Shown here one piece after another: positions 36,098-47,483 of a DNA stretch of 64,000 nt. A program made the translations under genes and the position numbers. Position 1 is the first letter of the stretch, and every line of letters begins with the position of its first letter. The notes under the pieces were generated by a model, which saw nothing but the letters and a program-made list of their open reading frames with translations, ran no database searches and was not told the origin of the DNA. The stretch comes from Rhodococcus oxybenzonivorans (lineage in GTDB: Bacteria > Actinomycetota > Actinomycetes > Mycobacteriales > Mycobacteriaceae), in assembly GCF_003130705.1 (NCBI RefSeq), contig NZ_CP021355.1:248001-312000 (forward strand). The letters run 5' to 3'.

Positions 36098-36652
36098 ATG
36101 CGATCAACAACAACGGCGGCACCGTCCGCCGTAGCGGCGATCGGTGCCGGCTATACCGTCGGCCTGGTTTCCGTCGGAGCTCCGCCCGCACTGCCCACTC
36201 CGGCCAAGGCCGCAGCCGTCGATGAACTGACGCAGACTTTCGCATCGACCGTCACCCACGAGGGAGCCGCCGCGGCCCGGTCGGACATGGCCGTTATCCA
36301 GACGATGTCCGATCAGCTGCAGACACAGACCGCTCCCGCCCTGACCGGCGCCCTCGAGATCGACCCGGAACAGTTCCAGGGATTCATGGCCCTGAGCTTC
36401 CCCGATGTCGCTAGCGGGATGGCACAAAGGGACGATGTCCTTCCCCGGTTCCGGGGAAGGACATCCGGAATCGAGCAGAACGTCGGCAGCTTCCAGCAGG
36501 CTTCGATCCTTCCGACCGCCGCCGCGGCCACGACGACGTCGACCTGGTCGTTCCTGCTTCCCGGGGCGGCACTGCTTTGGTGGGTGGTGCCGGGATGGCC
36601 GCCCAGCCGGCCGGAGCGGAGACGGTCCCCGTTCCGAGAGAAAGAGCCCTGA
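36098..36652 (+). CDS. Putative exported/membrane protein heading cassette 1
   Basis: From the ATG at 36098 (weak AGGA upstream) it reads 184 residues with a hydrophobic Ala/Val/Gly-rich N-terminus (APSAVAAIGAGYTVGLVSVG) resembling an export signal. A helical middle follows (HEGAAAARSDMAVIQTMSDQ), then a late hydrophobic stretch (STWSFLLPGAALLWWVVPGW). The last third looks out of phase (PPSRPERRRSPF), so a frameshift is possible. A perfect 32-base palindrome lies inside it. There is no counterpart in cassette 2. Family not recognised. The next 273 bases are non-coding. Confidence 0.5.
   Translation: MRSTTTAAPSAVAAIGAGYTVGLVSVGAPPALPTPAKAAAVDELTQTFASTVTHEGAAAARSDMAVIQTMSDQLQTQTAPALTGALEIDPEQFQGFMALSFPDVASGMAQRDDVLPRFRGRTSGIEQNVGSFQQASILPTAAAATTTSTWSFLLPGAALLWWVVPGWPPSRPERRRSPFREKEP
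36434..36465. repeat. Perfect 15-bp inverted repeat with 2-base loop
   Basis: GATGTCCTTCCCCGG and its exact complement flank TT, giving a very stable hairpin inside the preceding putative coding sequence. It is unusually long and perfect for coding DNA. Confidence 0.85.
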
Positions 36653-36925
36653 CCAACTTCTGACGAAGCCCGACCAGGCTCCGCGAGACCCCCAGCGTCC
36701 CCCCGCCGATCGGGCTCCGCCCACACGGTTGCCACTACCCGCGGCGACATTCTCCGAAAACCCCTGAGGTGTGTAGTGATTCACCCGCCTTGCCGGTCTC
36801 GGAAGTGATCGAGCGGTGAGCTCCGGACGGTCCGCCCCCGTGGGAGGCACGGCCCGTCCACACAATCCGCAAGGAAACAACCGGCGCAAACCCGCGCTGA
36901 CCATCAGGAAAAGGAGATTGGATCG

Positions 36926-37339
36926 ATGACCGACAAGCTGAAGTTTTTCTCGCAGGAGTGGTGCGATGCCGCGCTCGAGGCGGCCAACGCGAACGACGCC
37001 ATGTACGCCGGCTTCAAGGATCCGGCGACGTTCACCAACAAGATGGAGTTCGGCGTCCTCGGGCAGGGCGACGTGGCCAGCCACCTCGAATTCAAAGAGG
37101 GAAGAATTATCTCCTGGACGCCGCGCACGTTCGACGAGAGCGAGCTGTGGTTGATCATCAACGGCAGCTTCGAGACCTGGCAGAGCGCCGCCGCAGGTGA
37201 AGAAGAAGGCGGGAAACTGCTGATGAAGGGGCAGATCAAGTTCGCCAAGGGCCCGATGTCCGCGGCGATCGAGAACGCCGGCGCGATCAACAACTTCCTG
37301 CGTACCTGGGGCCAGATCCCCACCGACTGGGACGTGTAA
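36926..37339 (+). CDS. Cassette 1, gene 1: SCP2-like small protein
   Basis: A 137-residue soluble protein beginning MTDKLKFFSQEWCDAALEA. The middle (HLEFKEGRIISWTPRTFDES, LWLIINGSFETWQS, then KGQIKFAKGPMSAAIENAGA) resembles the sterol-carrier-protein-2 fold, which binds lipids or other hydrophobic molecules in a tunnel. It aligns end to end with the first gene of cassette 2 (49717-50130) with about 30 differences. AAGGAG lies before the ATG. It is likely cytoplasmic. Hydrophobe binding is inferred from fold resemblance and its membrane-protein neighbours. Confidence 0.75.
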   Translation: MTDKLKFFSQEWCDAALEAANANDAMYAGFKDPATFTNKMEFGVLGQGDVASHLEFKEGRIISWTPRTFDESELWLIINGSFETWQSAAAGEEEGGKLLMKGQIKFAKGPMSAAIENAGAINNFLRTWGQIPTDWDV

Positions 37340-37441
37340 CCCGATCTCGCCCTCGCACGGGGACTCGTCCGTCTCCACCAGTCGAGTCCCCGTGCAGTAC
37401 CACACGTCCCACCGTCCACCTGCTTGGAAAGGCCAACACCC

Positions 37442-37897
37442 ATGACAACCGTCGAGCACGGCGCGTACGCCGTCACACTGTACGACGGGCAAGACGCCAA
37501 CGGCGTCGCCGGAATCGTCGGGATGCTGCTCGGGCAGAATCTCGACAACTTCCCGTCCCGGATCAAGTTCGCCCGCAGGATCTCCCGGCCCGTCACGATC
37601 TACAGTACCGACACCGCTAGCGCCTGTACGATCGTGTTCGGCACCGACGAGGCGGTCGTCTACAACGACATCGTCGGCAAACCCAGCGTGACGGTCATGG
37701 CCACCGTCGACCAGATACTGGAGGTCTCCCAGCTGCCGATGAAGGCCGGCGGGTTGATCCCGGTCGGCTTTTTCACCAGCCGGGGAATGTCAGTGCTCGG
37801 CGAAATTCTGAAGCACAAGCTCATCGTCAAAGGCTTGCTGACCCACACCGTAACCGCGCTGCGCACCATCGCGTTGGTCTCGGTCGTCGAGTCATGA
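37442..37897 (+). CDS. Cassette 1, gene 2: second SCP2-like protein
   Basis: A 151-residue protein starting MTTVEHGAYAVTLYDGQDAN (ATG 37442 after GGAAAGG). It contains ACTIVFGTDEAVVYNDIVGK and VTVMATVDQILEVSQLPMK, a pattern like the beta-sheet and substrate-cap part of SCP2 domains, then a helical C-terminus (GEILKHKLIVKGLLTHTVTA). There is no signal peptide. It overlaps the next gene by 4 bases and is very similar to 50633-51085. Probably a hydrophobic-ligand binder; function unproven. Confidence 0.7.
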   Translation: MTTVEHGAYAVTLYDGQDANGVAGIVGMLLGQNLDNFPSRIKFARRISRPVTIYSTDTASACTIVFGTDEAVVYNDIVGKPSVTVMATVDQILEVSQLPMKAGGLIPVGFFTSRGMSVLGEILKHKLIVKGLLTHTVTALRTIALVSVVES

Positions 37898-38547
37898 CCT
37901 CGATCTCGGGCCGCAATCGCCCGACCACCCACGCAATCGACGAGCGGACCGACCGCTTCGAACTGCCCGAGGACCTCGACGAGGCCTGGTATGACGGCGC
38001 GCCGCCACGGGCGTCGAAGGCGATGAATATCGCACGCGGACTGCTCGTGCTCGCGCTGATCCCGGTCGGGGCGTTTTACCTGTATCCCCGGATCTACGAC
38101 CTGACCGCGACCCCCTACCGGCTCGACCAGGCAGTAGTTTCCGCGGGCAACTACAACCCGGCGCTGAACCAGATCGTCGAGCACGAGAGGGTCACCCTGT
38201 CCGCGTTCGATGCGCTCGACAAGATGAAGGCATCGCTGGCGAGCGTCCTGTCGACCGACGAAACCGTCACAGCGGAACTGAACACCCTCATCGGACAGAT
38301 CAGCGGCGATGTTCAGGCCACCTTGGATCTCGCGGGCGCGAACGTGACCGACCTCGTGGCCTCGCTCGACACCTTGACCGCGCACATCAATTCGCTGCAA
38401 CCGGCCGCCGAAGGCGCGACCACGGCGCTCGCCGGCGACCGCGCCACTTTGGACGCCATCCTCACCGATGCACGATCGACCGCTGCCAAGGTTCACAGCG
38501 CCCGCCTCTCGGCGGAATCGTCCGCCGACGACCTGTCGGGGAAATAG
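37894..38547 (+). CDS. Cassette 1, gene 3: single-pass membrane protein with helical ectodomain
   Basis: A 217-residue protein: a polar N-terminus of about 45 residues, one membrane helix (IARGLLVLALIPVGAFYLYP), then about 150 residues of predicted amphipathic helix rich in Ala, Thr, Leu and Gln (ALDKMKASLASVLSTDETVT, GANVTDLVASLDTLTAHINS). The layout resembles the helical tails of Mce proteins, but no MCE/MlaD beta-barrel domain is present. It overlaps gene 2 by ATGA and pairs with 51082-51735. Confidence 0.75.
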   Translation: MTSISGRNRPTTHAIDERTDRFELPEDLDEAWYDGAPPRASKAMNIARGLLVLALIPVGAFYLYPRIYDLTATPYRLDQAVVSAGNYNPALNQIVEHERVTLSAFDALDKMKASLASVLSTDETVTAELNTLIGQISGDVQATLDLAGANVTDLVASLDTLTAHINSLQPAAEGATTALAGDRATLDAILTDARSTAAKVHSARLSAESSADDLSGK

Positions 38548-38557
38548 GAGAAGTGAC

Positions 38558-39091
38558 GTGATTTTCTTCGGACGCCGCGGCGGTCCGGCCCGAATGGTTC
38601 TGTCGATCGTCGCGGTAGGTGTCCTCAGCCTGCTCGCTTTCGTGGTGTTCAACTTGAACACTCGACTCGACAACCAGCAACGTGCCAACGAAACCAGCAT
38701 CGCCGCCTCTCAGGCGATCGTCGATGTCAACGACCGGGTGACCAACCAACTGCAGCAGCTGACCGAGCTCACCCATACCGCACAGACCGCGCTCGATGCC
38801 ACCACCGCGCTTGGGCCCCTGCTGACCAGGCTGGACGAGGCCATCACACCGGCAGCGCAGATGCTCGCCAGCAGCACCGACGGGGCACAGCTGACCAACC
38901 AGCAACTGACCAACATCCAGGGCATCCTCGGCGAAGTCCAGAACACCGTAGTGCCGCTCGTGACGTCGGCCGAAGCATTCGGCGACCAGGGTCGCCAGCT
39001 CCTCACCATCGTTCAGGGGCTCGTGAGCGACCTGCAAGGGTCCGTCGCGGCCGCGCAAACCATCAACCAGATGCTCCCGCTCCCGGGCTGA
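38558..39091 (+). CDS. Cassette 1, gene 4: membrane-anchored helical protein
   Basis: A 177-residue protein starting at GTG 38558 (MIFFGRRGGPARMVLSI), chosen because cassette 2 has the same start and length and a GGAGAAG site precedes it. A membrane helix at about residues 13-33 is followed by a long helical domain (LTNQLQQLTELTHTAQTALD, LTNQQLTNIQGILGEVQNTV) with heptad-like leucines. It differs from the cassette 2 protein at only 19 positions by eye, the strongest conservation in the cassette. Confidence 0.78.
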   Translation: MIFFGRRGGPARMVLSIVAVGVLSLLAFVVFNLNTRLDNQQRANETSIAASQAIVDVNDRVTNQLQQLTELTHTAQTALDATTALGPLLTRLDEAITPAAQMLASSTDGAQLTNQQLTNIQGILGEVQNTVVPLVTSAEAFGDQGRQLLTIVQGLVSDLQGSVAAAQTINQMLPLPG

Positions 39092-39143
39092 ACCGCCCAT
39101 CTCCTACCCGACCGATCTGTACCTACTCTCGACTGGACGTGAC

Positions 39144-39848
39144 ATGCAGCAGGGCACCGACTTACCGCCAGAGGCGTACCCACGCCGCGGTCTGGCCGGC
39201 CTTCAGCGATTCGATGTTCCCGCATCGGCGCTGCCATACCGCAAAGGCGTACTGCCCCACCGATCGGACATACCGGTTAGTGCGGCACCCGGCTCCACCG
39301 GGTTCGCCGTAGTCACCGAATGGATGGGCCGCCTTGCTGCGGCGGTGGCCCTCGTCCTGTTCGCGTTAGTGCTGGGCGCCATCCATAAGGGCCAACTCGT
39401 GCAGGACAGCGCCCGCACCATCGTGGACAACTTCCGGCTGACCAACGACTACTTCGCTCAACGTGCCGACCTGACTGCTCCGGCCACCGCACGCAAGCAA
39501 CTCGACGAGCTGGCAGGTGTGCTCACCCAGCTCAACACCGCCACCGCAACCGACGTCGATCACCTCTCGGCGCTGCTGCCCGACGCGCGCGCGTTGCTTA
39601 CCGCCGGCCAGGGCGACACCGCGATTGCCGGGCAGCTCGAAACGGTCGCCAACACACTGCAAGGCTCGGCCGCGTCGCTGCACCAAATTTCCGCGGACGC
39701 AAACACCACCGTCTCCGACGTGAACAACCAGCTCAGCACCGCGATCGACCTCGTCAACCAACTCAATGCGGAACTGACACGAACAACGAACAAACTGGCG
39801 CTGGTTCCCGAGCAGGGGGCCATCATTCCTGCACCTGGAGGAAACTGA
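39144..39848 (+). CDS. Cassette 1, gene 5: membrane-anchored helical protein
   Basis: A 234-residue protein with a 57-residue cytoplasmic head (FDVPASALPYRKGVLPHRSD), one membrane helix (MGRLAAAVALVLFALVLGAI) and a long helical tail (ATARKQLDELAGVLTQLNTA, NNQLSTAIDLVNQLNAELTR) ending in a Pro/Gly tip (IIPAPGGN). Its stop is immediately followed by the ATG of gene 6. It pairs with 52333-53034. Confidence 0.75.
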   Translation: MQQGTDLPPEAYPRRGLAGLQRFDVPASALPYRKGVLPHRSDIPVSAAPGSTGFAVVTEWMGRLAAAVALVLFALVLGAIHKGQLVQDSARTIVDNFRLTNDYFAQRADLTAPATARKQLDELAGVLTQLNTATATDVDHLSALLPDARALLTAGQGDTAIAGQLETVANTLQGSAASLHQISADANTTVSDVNNQLSTAIDLVNQLNAELTRTTNKLALVPEQGAIIPAPGGN

Positions 39849-40490
39849 ATGATCAACAAAAAGGCATGGCTCGGAGTCGTACTCGCACTGGGTGTGGCGC
39901 CGGCGGTGCTGCTCTGTGCAGTCAACGGATTCGTTCCCGGAGCCGACGACGTCGTCGATCCGCTCGGCCGCCCGTCCCAGCTGAGTCTCGAGGTCATCAA
40001 TTCGGCCGACCAGTTCGACACCCTGACCTCCATTCTCGTGCCCAAGCACGCTCAGTTGTCCTCGGACATCCAGGCCCTGAATCCACTGGCGAACGACCTG
40101 GAAGGCCTCACCAACAAGGCAGGGGAACTGGCCGGTCAAGCCACGACACTCAACGCCTCCACAGGCGATGTCAGCACGATCGCTGCGCCGCTACCCGACC
40201 TCGTCGCGAACGTGACCGGCCGGGCCAACCAAGCGAGCCCGACGGTCGCAGGACTGTCGACGGCCGTCGGGTCAGTAACCACCCAACTCGAGGCCATCAA
40301 CCAGGGACTCACCACGATCGAAGGCACACTCGGCGCCCTCGGACCGAAAGCCACCGCCATCGCCGCAACCCTCGAGAACGTCCAGGAAGAGGCACGGCAC
40401 GTCCAGGAATTCGGCCCCCTCCTCGCGGTCGTCGGCCCCCCGGTCAACTCCCTGAACCTCCCGCCCCTCGGCGTCGCGACCACCCCGTAA
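39849..40490 (+). CDS. Cassette 1, gene 6: membrane-anchored helical protein
   Basis: A 213-residue protein with an N-terminal membrane anchor or uncleaved signal (WLGVVLALGVAPAVLLCAVN). A helical repeat-like domain follows (KAGELAGQATTLNASTGDVS, LSTAVGSVTTQLEAINQGLT), ending in a proline-rich tail (NLPPLGVATTP). Conserved PLGRPSQLSLEVI follows the anchor. GGAGG lies before the ATG. It pairs with 53035-53682. Confidence 0.75.
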   Translation: MINKKAWLGVVLALGVAPAVLLCAVNGFVPGADDVVDPLGRPSQLSLEVINSADQFDTLTSILVPKHAQLSSDIQALNPLANDLEGLTNKAGELAGQATTLNASTGDVSTIAAPLPDLVANVTGRANQASPTVAGLSTAVGSVTTQLEAINQGLTTIEGTLGALGPKATAIAATLENVQEEARHVQEFGPLLAVVGPPVNSLNLPPLGVATTP

Positions 40491-40544
40491 CGCTCGACGC
40501 TGGTCAGACACTGACCACGAAACGAGTGAAAGGCAGAACACACG

Positions 40545-43056
<2,512 letters not shown>

Positions 43057-43379
43057 CTAGGTGTGTTGCCCCACGGTGCTGCCGTCCTCTCAAGAACAGG
43101 AGCCGCAACTGTCGTAGCCTCGGCTCTCGGCGGCATCGTTGCCCGCGGTTCGACGGGGTCGATCGGAGTTCGACTGTCGTCGACACAGTGATGGTCCATC
43201 CCTTTGTCCGACGCTGTCATTCGACATGATTGGACAGTGCACGCCGGATCGGCTCGGGCCGCTGACCCAGATCAAAAGACGCCACCGTCGCTGCGACAGT
43301 TGAGGTACCAGCGGCCGTTGCTCGCATCCTGGAATCTGACTTCGCCCACCGGTGCAATCGACGGAACACGGCCGTAGAA

Positions 43380-43828
43380 CTGCCCTCAATCGCGCCGCCG
43401 ACAACATCGGTGTGCTCGGCGGCGTCGGCGAGCAGCTGCGCGGCACCGAGCAGGCAAGCGACGTGGACATCGTGGCCGCAGGCGTGCATCACCGGCACCT
43501 CGTCGCCGGCCGCATCGGCCACGGTTACGGTGCTGGCGTACAGCAGACCGGTCGCCTCCCGGATGGGCAGGGCGTCCATGTCCGCCCGCAACAGCACGGC
43601 CGAGCCGTCCCCGTTGGCACGTACCCCGATCACTCCGGTGCCGCCGATCCCTTCGTGCACCGCGAACCCGGCGGCGCGGAGTCGCCCCGCGACGATGCCG
43701 GCGGTGTGGTGGTGCTCCTGGTGCGCGAGTTCCGGATGCTGGTGCAGGTCCCGGTAGAGCTCCTCCTGCCAGCCCCGGATGCCGCCGAGGCCCGCCAACA
43801 CGGATGCGCTCCGCGAAATCGTGACCAT
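43380..43828 (-). pseudogene. N-terminal half of an M20 amidohydrolase
   Basis: From an ATG at 43828 with a GGAGGG site the frame encodes LYRDLHQHPELAHQEHHHTA, LLRADMDALPIREATGL and VPVMHACGHDVHVACLLGA. These are the metal-binding motifs of M20 peptidase/hippurate-hydrolase-like amidohydrolases. Similarity ends after about 150 residues (LLADAAEHTD), so the dimerisation half is missing. The sequence upstream (43830-44125) in the same frame is hydrophobic and may be a transporter scrap. Confidence 0.72.
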
Positions 43829-44154
43829 CACTCTCCCTCCACCGGCGATACCGGAAGCGGTCCGGTCGTCGCCAGGCGATGTGTTCCGGCAGTATCCAGC
43901 CGCGCCAGCGCGCGAGCAAGCACAACACGGCCCGACCGCCGTGGCCACGATCAGCCTTACCTGCGGGTACCCGGAATACTGGACGAGCAACAGTGTGCCA
44001 CTGGCGATCAGCGCGCAGGCCGCAGACTGGGTGTTCCCGCCGAAGACCGCCGGAAACCTGCCCACATCGACCTCACGCACGACTCCGCGTCGCCAACCCA
44101 CCGCGGTCACCGTGCCCAACAGCACTACCGGCAGCGGGTCGAATGCTTTCGTGC

Positions 44155-44381
44155 ATGCTCCTCACGTCGATGTTTCGGTGGGCGAAGACGTGCGAAAGTC
44201 GCGGGGCCGACCTCTACCGCCGAGCCGTCGCCCGCGGACACGACCACCCCCATGCCGTCCACATCCTCGCCCGCGCCTAGCTGTTCGTTATCTGGTACTG
44301 CTGGCAGGACAATCTGGCCTACGAACCGGACAAACAGGGCGCCCTCCACCGACTGATCACCCACCAACAACCGGCGGCTTG
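44155..44381 (+). mobile_element. IS110-family transposase C-terminal remnant
   Basis: GADLYRRAVARGHDHPHAVH and, after an in-frame TAG, LFVIWYCWQDNLAYEPDKQG match the C-terminus of IS110-type transposases. Only about 70 codons remain and one stop interrupts them. The following 610 bases (44382-44991) contain no gene I can support; the right end should contain the promoter of the monooxygenase operon. Confidence 0.65.
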
Positions 44382-44991
44382 ACATAGGGCAACTCATGCC
44401 GTCACCCCCAGCACCGAGTAGCCGTCCACCTCAAGCCGTGACGGCGGAACCCACCGATCCGACGACTCAAAGCCCGCGCCACCATCTCCCGGTCCACGAC
44501 GTCCTCCGTGATCTCCCGGACTGGGCCGCAAGAATGCGAAACCTCAACCGCATCAAGCATAAACAACACACAGCCTGTATAGGCATGCACAAAACTACGA
44601 ATTGCCAACCACTACAATCAGTTTCACAGCAAATGCTTCGGCATACATAATTCAATCAACGCCGCGAAATGAGCCTCCCCGCCCGGCGACCGAGCACCGG
44701 CCCGCCACCGAGCGTGAGGTACCGGACCAAGGAACCGACCGCTGCTACACCACGGGATGTGCCACCACCGCAGGCCAAGAGCACAGAACCGCGCACCGAT
44801 ACCCGAGCACCACCGCTCCGGCACCTCGCTGAGCTCAAGCACGCCGACACCTGCCAGCTGCTGCGCCTGGCAATGGCCGACGGAATTGACTTCCGTTGAA
44901 TGGAAAAGCCGCATGGTGACGGCTATCACCCGGTGCTGTACTTCAGGGACCCACGCAGCGCGCGTCGGCCCCCATCCGAAGGAGTCATCAG

Positions 44992-46518
44992 GTGCCTAGC
45001 CTAGAGCGGTCGCAGTGGTACGACCTCACGCGAGACATGAACTGGACATTCACCTACGTTGATGAAAAGGACGTCTTCCCCGAGGAGCTTTCCAACAGTT
45101 ATGGCGTCGCCGCCGAAGACTGGTGGACCTGGGACGAACCCTACAAGGTGACGTACACCGAGTACGTCCACAATCAGTTCGGCAAGGACTCCTCGGTCTA
45201 CGCCGTCAACGCGGTCATCGGCCGTTCCAAAATCTTCGAGTCCCTCGACCCGGGCTGGAAGTCGGCGATCCTCGCCCACTACGGCGCCATCGCGGTCCCC
45301 GAGTACTCCGCCGGCATCGGCGAGTCCCGTATGGGACGCTTCGGCCGTGCCGCCGCGTGGCGCAACATGGCGATGTACGGCACGCTCGACGAGACCCGCC
45401 ACGGCCAGATCCAGACGTACTTCCCGTACGGCCTGCTGGCGAAGGAGCCGCGAGCGGACTGGGCCCACAAGGCGCTCCACACTAACGAGTGGGGCGCGCT
45501 CGCCGCCCGCAGCCTGTTCGACGACATGTTCACCGCCAACGACGCGGTGTCCACCGCGATCCAGCTGACCTTCACCTTCGAGACCGGCTTCACCAACCTG
45601 CAGTTCCTGGGCATGGCAGCCGACGCGATGAGAGTCGGCGACGTGGACTTCGGCTCGCTTATCTCCTCGATCCAAACCGACGAGGCGCGGCACTCCCAAC
45701 AGGGCGAGCCGACAGTGAAGATACTCATCGAGCAGGGCCACAAGGACGTCGCCCAGAAGCTGGTCGACCATATGTTCTGGCGCTCGTGGAAGGTCTTCGC
45801 GCTGCTGACCGGACTGTCTATGGACTACTACACCCCATTGGAGCACCGCGCCCACTCCTTCAAGGAGTTCATGAGCGAGTTCATCGTCAAGCAGTTCCTG
45901 GAGCAGTTCCGCGACTTCGGCCTGGAGAAGCCGTGGTACTGGGACGAGTACTTCCTGCCGGAACTCGACTGGCTGCACCACGCCTACCACCTCGGGGTCT
46001 ACAACTGGCGGCCGACGGTCTGGTGGAACCCCGACGCCGGCGTTTCGCCGGAGGAGCGGGACTATCTGGAGCAGAAGTACCCGGGCTGGAACGAGAACTT
46101 CGGACGGCACTGGGACGTCATGGGCGACAACATCCGGGCGGGCAAGCCGGAGGCGACGCTGCCCGAGACGCTGCCGATGGTCTGCAACATGTGCCACATC
46201 CCGATTTGCACGCCGGCCGGATTCAACGCGGGCAAACTCGACAGCCCGCTGCCGCAGACGCTGATCCACGAGGGACGCCAGTACAACTTCTGCTCGGTGC
46301 CCTGCAGGTGGATCTTCGAGGAGGCCCCGGACCGGTTCAAGGGGCACACCAGCCTGATCGACCGGTTCCTCGGCGGCGAGATCCAGCCGCCCGACCTGGG
46401 CGGTGCGCTCGCCTACATGGGCCTCTCGCCCGAGGAGTGCGGCCAAGACGCGACCAACTACGAATGGGCCGCTGAGGCCTATGTTCCCGGCAAGACCCTT
46501 GCCGGCACGGACAAGTGA
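44992..46518 (+). CDS. tmoA: Toluene-4-monooxygenase-type hydroxylase alpha subunit
   Basis: A 508-residue catalytic subunit of a soluble di-iron aromatic/alkene monooxygenase. All iron ligands are at toluene-4-monooxygenase numbers: Glu104, Glu134 and His137 (DETRH), Glu197, Glu231 and His234 (DEARH), plus Thr201. Pocket positions Ile100, Ala107, Gln141, Phe176, Leu192, Phe196 and Phe205 also agree with T4MO from memory; residue 103 is Pro where T4MO has Gly. The C-terminus has the usual Cys-rich insert (CNMCHIPICTPAGF). The start is a GTG after AAGGAG. Isoprene or alkene monooxygenases share this family, so the substrate is not settled by the subunit alone. Confidence 0.92.
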   Translation: MPSLERSQWYDLTRDMNWTFTYVDEKDVFPEELSNSYGVAAEDWWTWDEPYKVTYTEYVHNQFGKDSSVYAVNAVIGRSKIFESLDPGWKSAILAHYGAIAVPEYSAGIGESRMGRFGRAAAWRNMAMYGTLDETRHGQIQTYFPYGLLAKEPRADWAHKALHTNEWGALAARSLFDDMFTANDAVSTAIQLTFTFETGFTNLQFLGMAADAMRVGDVDFGSLISSIQTDEARHSQQGEPTVKILIEQGHKDVAQKLVDHMFWRSWKVFALLTGLSMDYYTPLEHRAHSFKEFMSEFIVKQFLEQFRDFGLEKPWYWDEYFLPELDWLHHAYHLGVYNWRPTVWWNPDAGVSPEERDYLEQKYPGWNENFGRHWDVMGDNIRAGKPEATLPETLPMVCNMCHIPICTPAGFNAGKLDSPLPQTLIHEGRQYNFCSVPCRWIFEEAPDRFKGHTSLIDRFLGGEIQPPDLGGALAYMGLSPEECGQDATNYEWAAEAYVPGKTLAGTDK

Positions 46519-46530
46519 GGGACACGGAAA

Positions 46531-46776
46531 ATGGCACTTTTCCCACTGCAGGGAATGTTCGACGGTGACTTCGTCCTCATGCTGGTCCCGGTCGACGACC
46601 AGGACACCATGACGCAGGTCGCCGAGAAGGTGGCCTACCACGCGGTCGGACATCGCGTCCCCGCCCGGGACCGTCCGATGCAGGTCCGCCACAAATCTGT
46701 CCCCGTCGCGCCGGACGCCACCGTGACCAGCGCCGGCTTCGGCCCGATGGACGTCGTGGAAGTGGGGTATGTGTGA
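46531..46776 (+). CDS. tmoB: Monooxygenase gamma subunit
   Basis: An 81-residue small hydroxylase subunit (MALFPLQGMFDGDFVLMLVP, then VRHKSVPVAPDATVTSAGF), matching TmoB in length and position. It has a ubiquitin-like fold in T4MO and packs on the alpha subunit. It overlaps the ferredoxin gene by ATGA. Confidence 0.9.
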   Translation: MALFPLQGMFDGDFVLMLVPVDDQDTMTQVAEKVAYHAVGHRVPARDRPMQVRHKSVPVAPDATVTSAGFGPMDVVEVGYV

Positions 46777-47162
46777 TGGCCGAGATGAAGGTCGCCGCAG
46801 ACGTCGACATCAAGTGGGTCGAGGTTCCCGAGGCGCAGGACATCTGGGAGGGCGACATCGTCGACGCCGAGGTTGAGGGTGAGCAGGTCATCATCGTGCA
46901 CCACCTCGACGGCACGTACGCAGCCTTCCAGGGCCTCTGTCCGCACCAGGAGGTGCTCCTGGCCGACGGCACGTGGGACGAGATCACCTGTGTGCTCGCT
47001 TGCCCGGGCCACCTCTGGGAGTTCGACATGCAGGCTGGCAACGGCATCAACCCGAAGGGCTCGACGCTGTACCGCTACCAGGTCGAGGAGAACGACGGGG
47101 TCATCCGCGTCGGGATCCCGCAGGACGGCCAAACCCACTACCTCAAGTCCTACGAGAGCTGA
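46773..47162 (+). CDS. tmoC: Rieske ferredoxin
   Basis: A 129-residue [2Fe-2S] Rieske protein with ligands Cys55/His57 (LCPHQEV) and Cys76/His79 (ACPGHLWEFD). It carries electrons from the TmoF-type reductase to the hydroxylase. It overlaps tmoB by four bases. Confidence 0.93.
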   Translation: MMAEMKVAADVDIKWVEVPEAQDIWEGDIVDAEVEGEQVIIVHHLDGTYAAFQGLCPHQEVLLADGTWDEITCVLACPGHLWEFDMQAGNGINPKGSTLYRYQVEENDGVIRVGIPQDGQTHYLKSYES

Positions 47163-47173
47163 AGGCCAACCCT

Positions 47174-47482
47174 ATGACCAACACCCACAGTGCCGCCAAG
47201 CTGGTCGGCCCGGTAATTCGAGGCTTCGACCCCGCCCTCGCCGAGGCCGTGATGGCCGCCGTCGAGCGGGACAACCCCGATCTGCCGGTGACCATCGACG
47301 ACCAGGGCGGCTACGTCCGGATCCACACTCCCGGCCGGTGCGTGCTCACGCGAGCCACCCTGGAGGACGAGCTGGGCTATACCTACCCGATAACGCAGCT
47401 CGAGCAGGCGCTGGCCTCGTTCTCGGGCCGCGTCCTCACCTCCGACGACAGCATCGAGTGGTACCTGGAGAGGACCAACTGA
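47174..47482 (+). CDS. tmoD: Monooxygenase effector (coupling) protein
   Basis: A 102-residue cofactorless effector protein (KLVGPVIRGFDPALAEAVMA, YVRIHTPGRCVLTRATLEDE) that in T4MO binds the hydroxylase and tunes coupling and regiospecificity. Start ATG 47174, shortly after the tmoC stop. Size and order are those of TmoD. Confidence 0.9.
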   Translation: MTNTHSAAKLVGPVIRGFDPALAEAVMAAVERDNPDLPVTIDDQGGYVRIHTPGRCVLTRATLEDELGYTYPITQLEQALASFSGRVLTSDDSIEWYLERTN

Positions 47483-47483
47483 T

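Noticed and set aside
43829..44125. Hydrophobic frame upstream of the M20 fragment
   Set aside because: Possibly a transporter scrap, but too short and without a recognisable motif to annotate.
45001..46692. A 563-codon leftward open frame
   Set aside because: Antisense to tmoA and tmoB, whose iron-ligand motifs prove the rightward frame.
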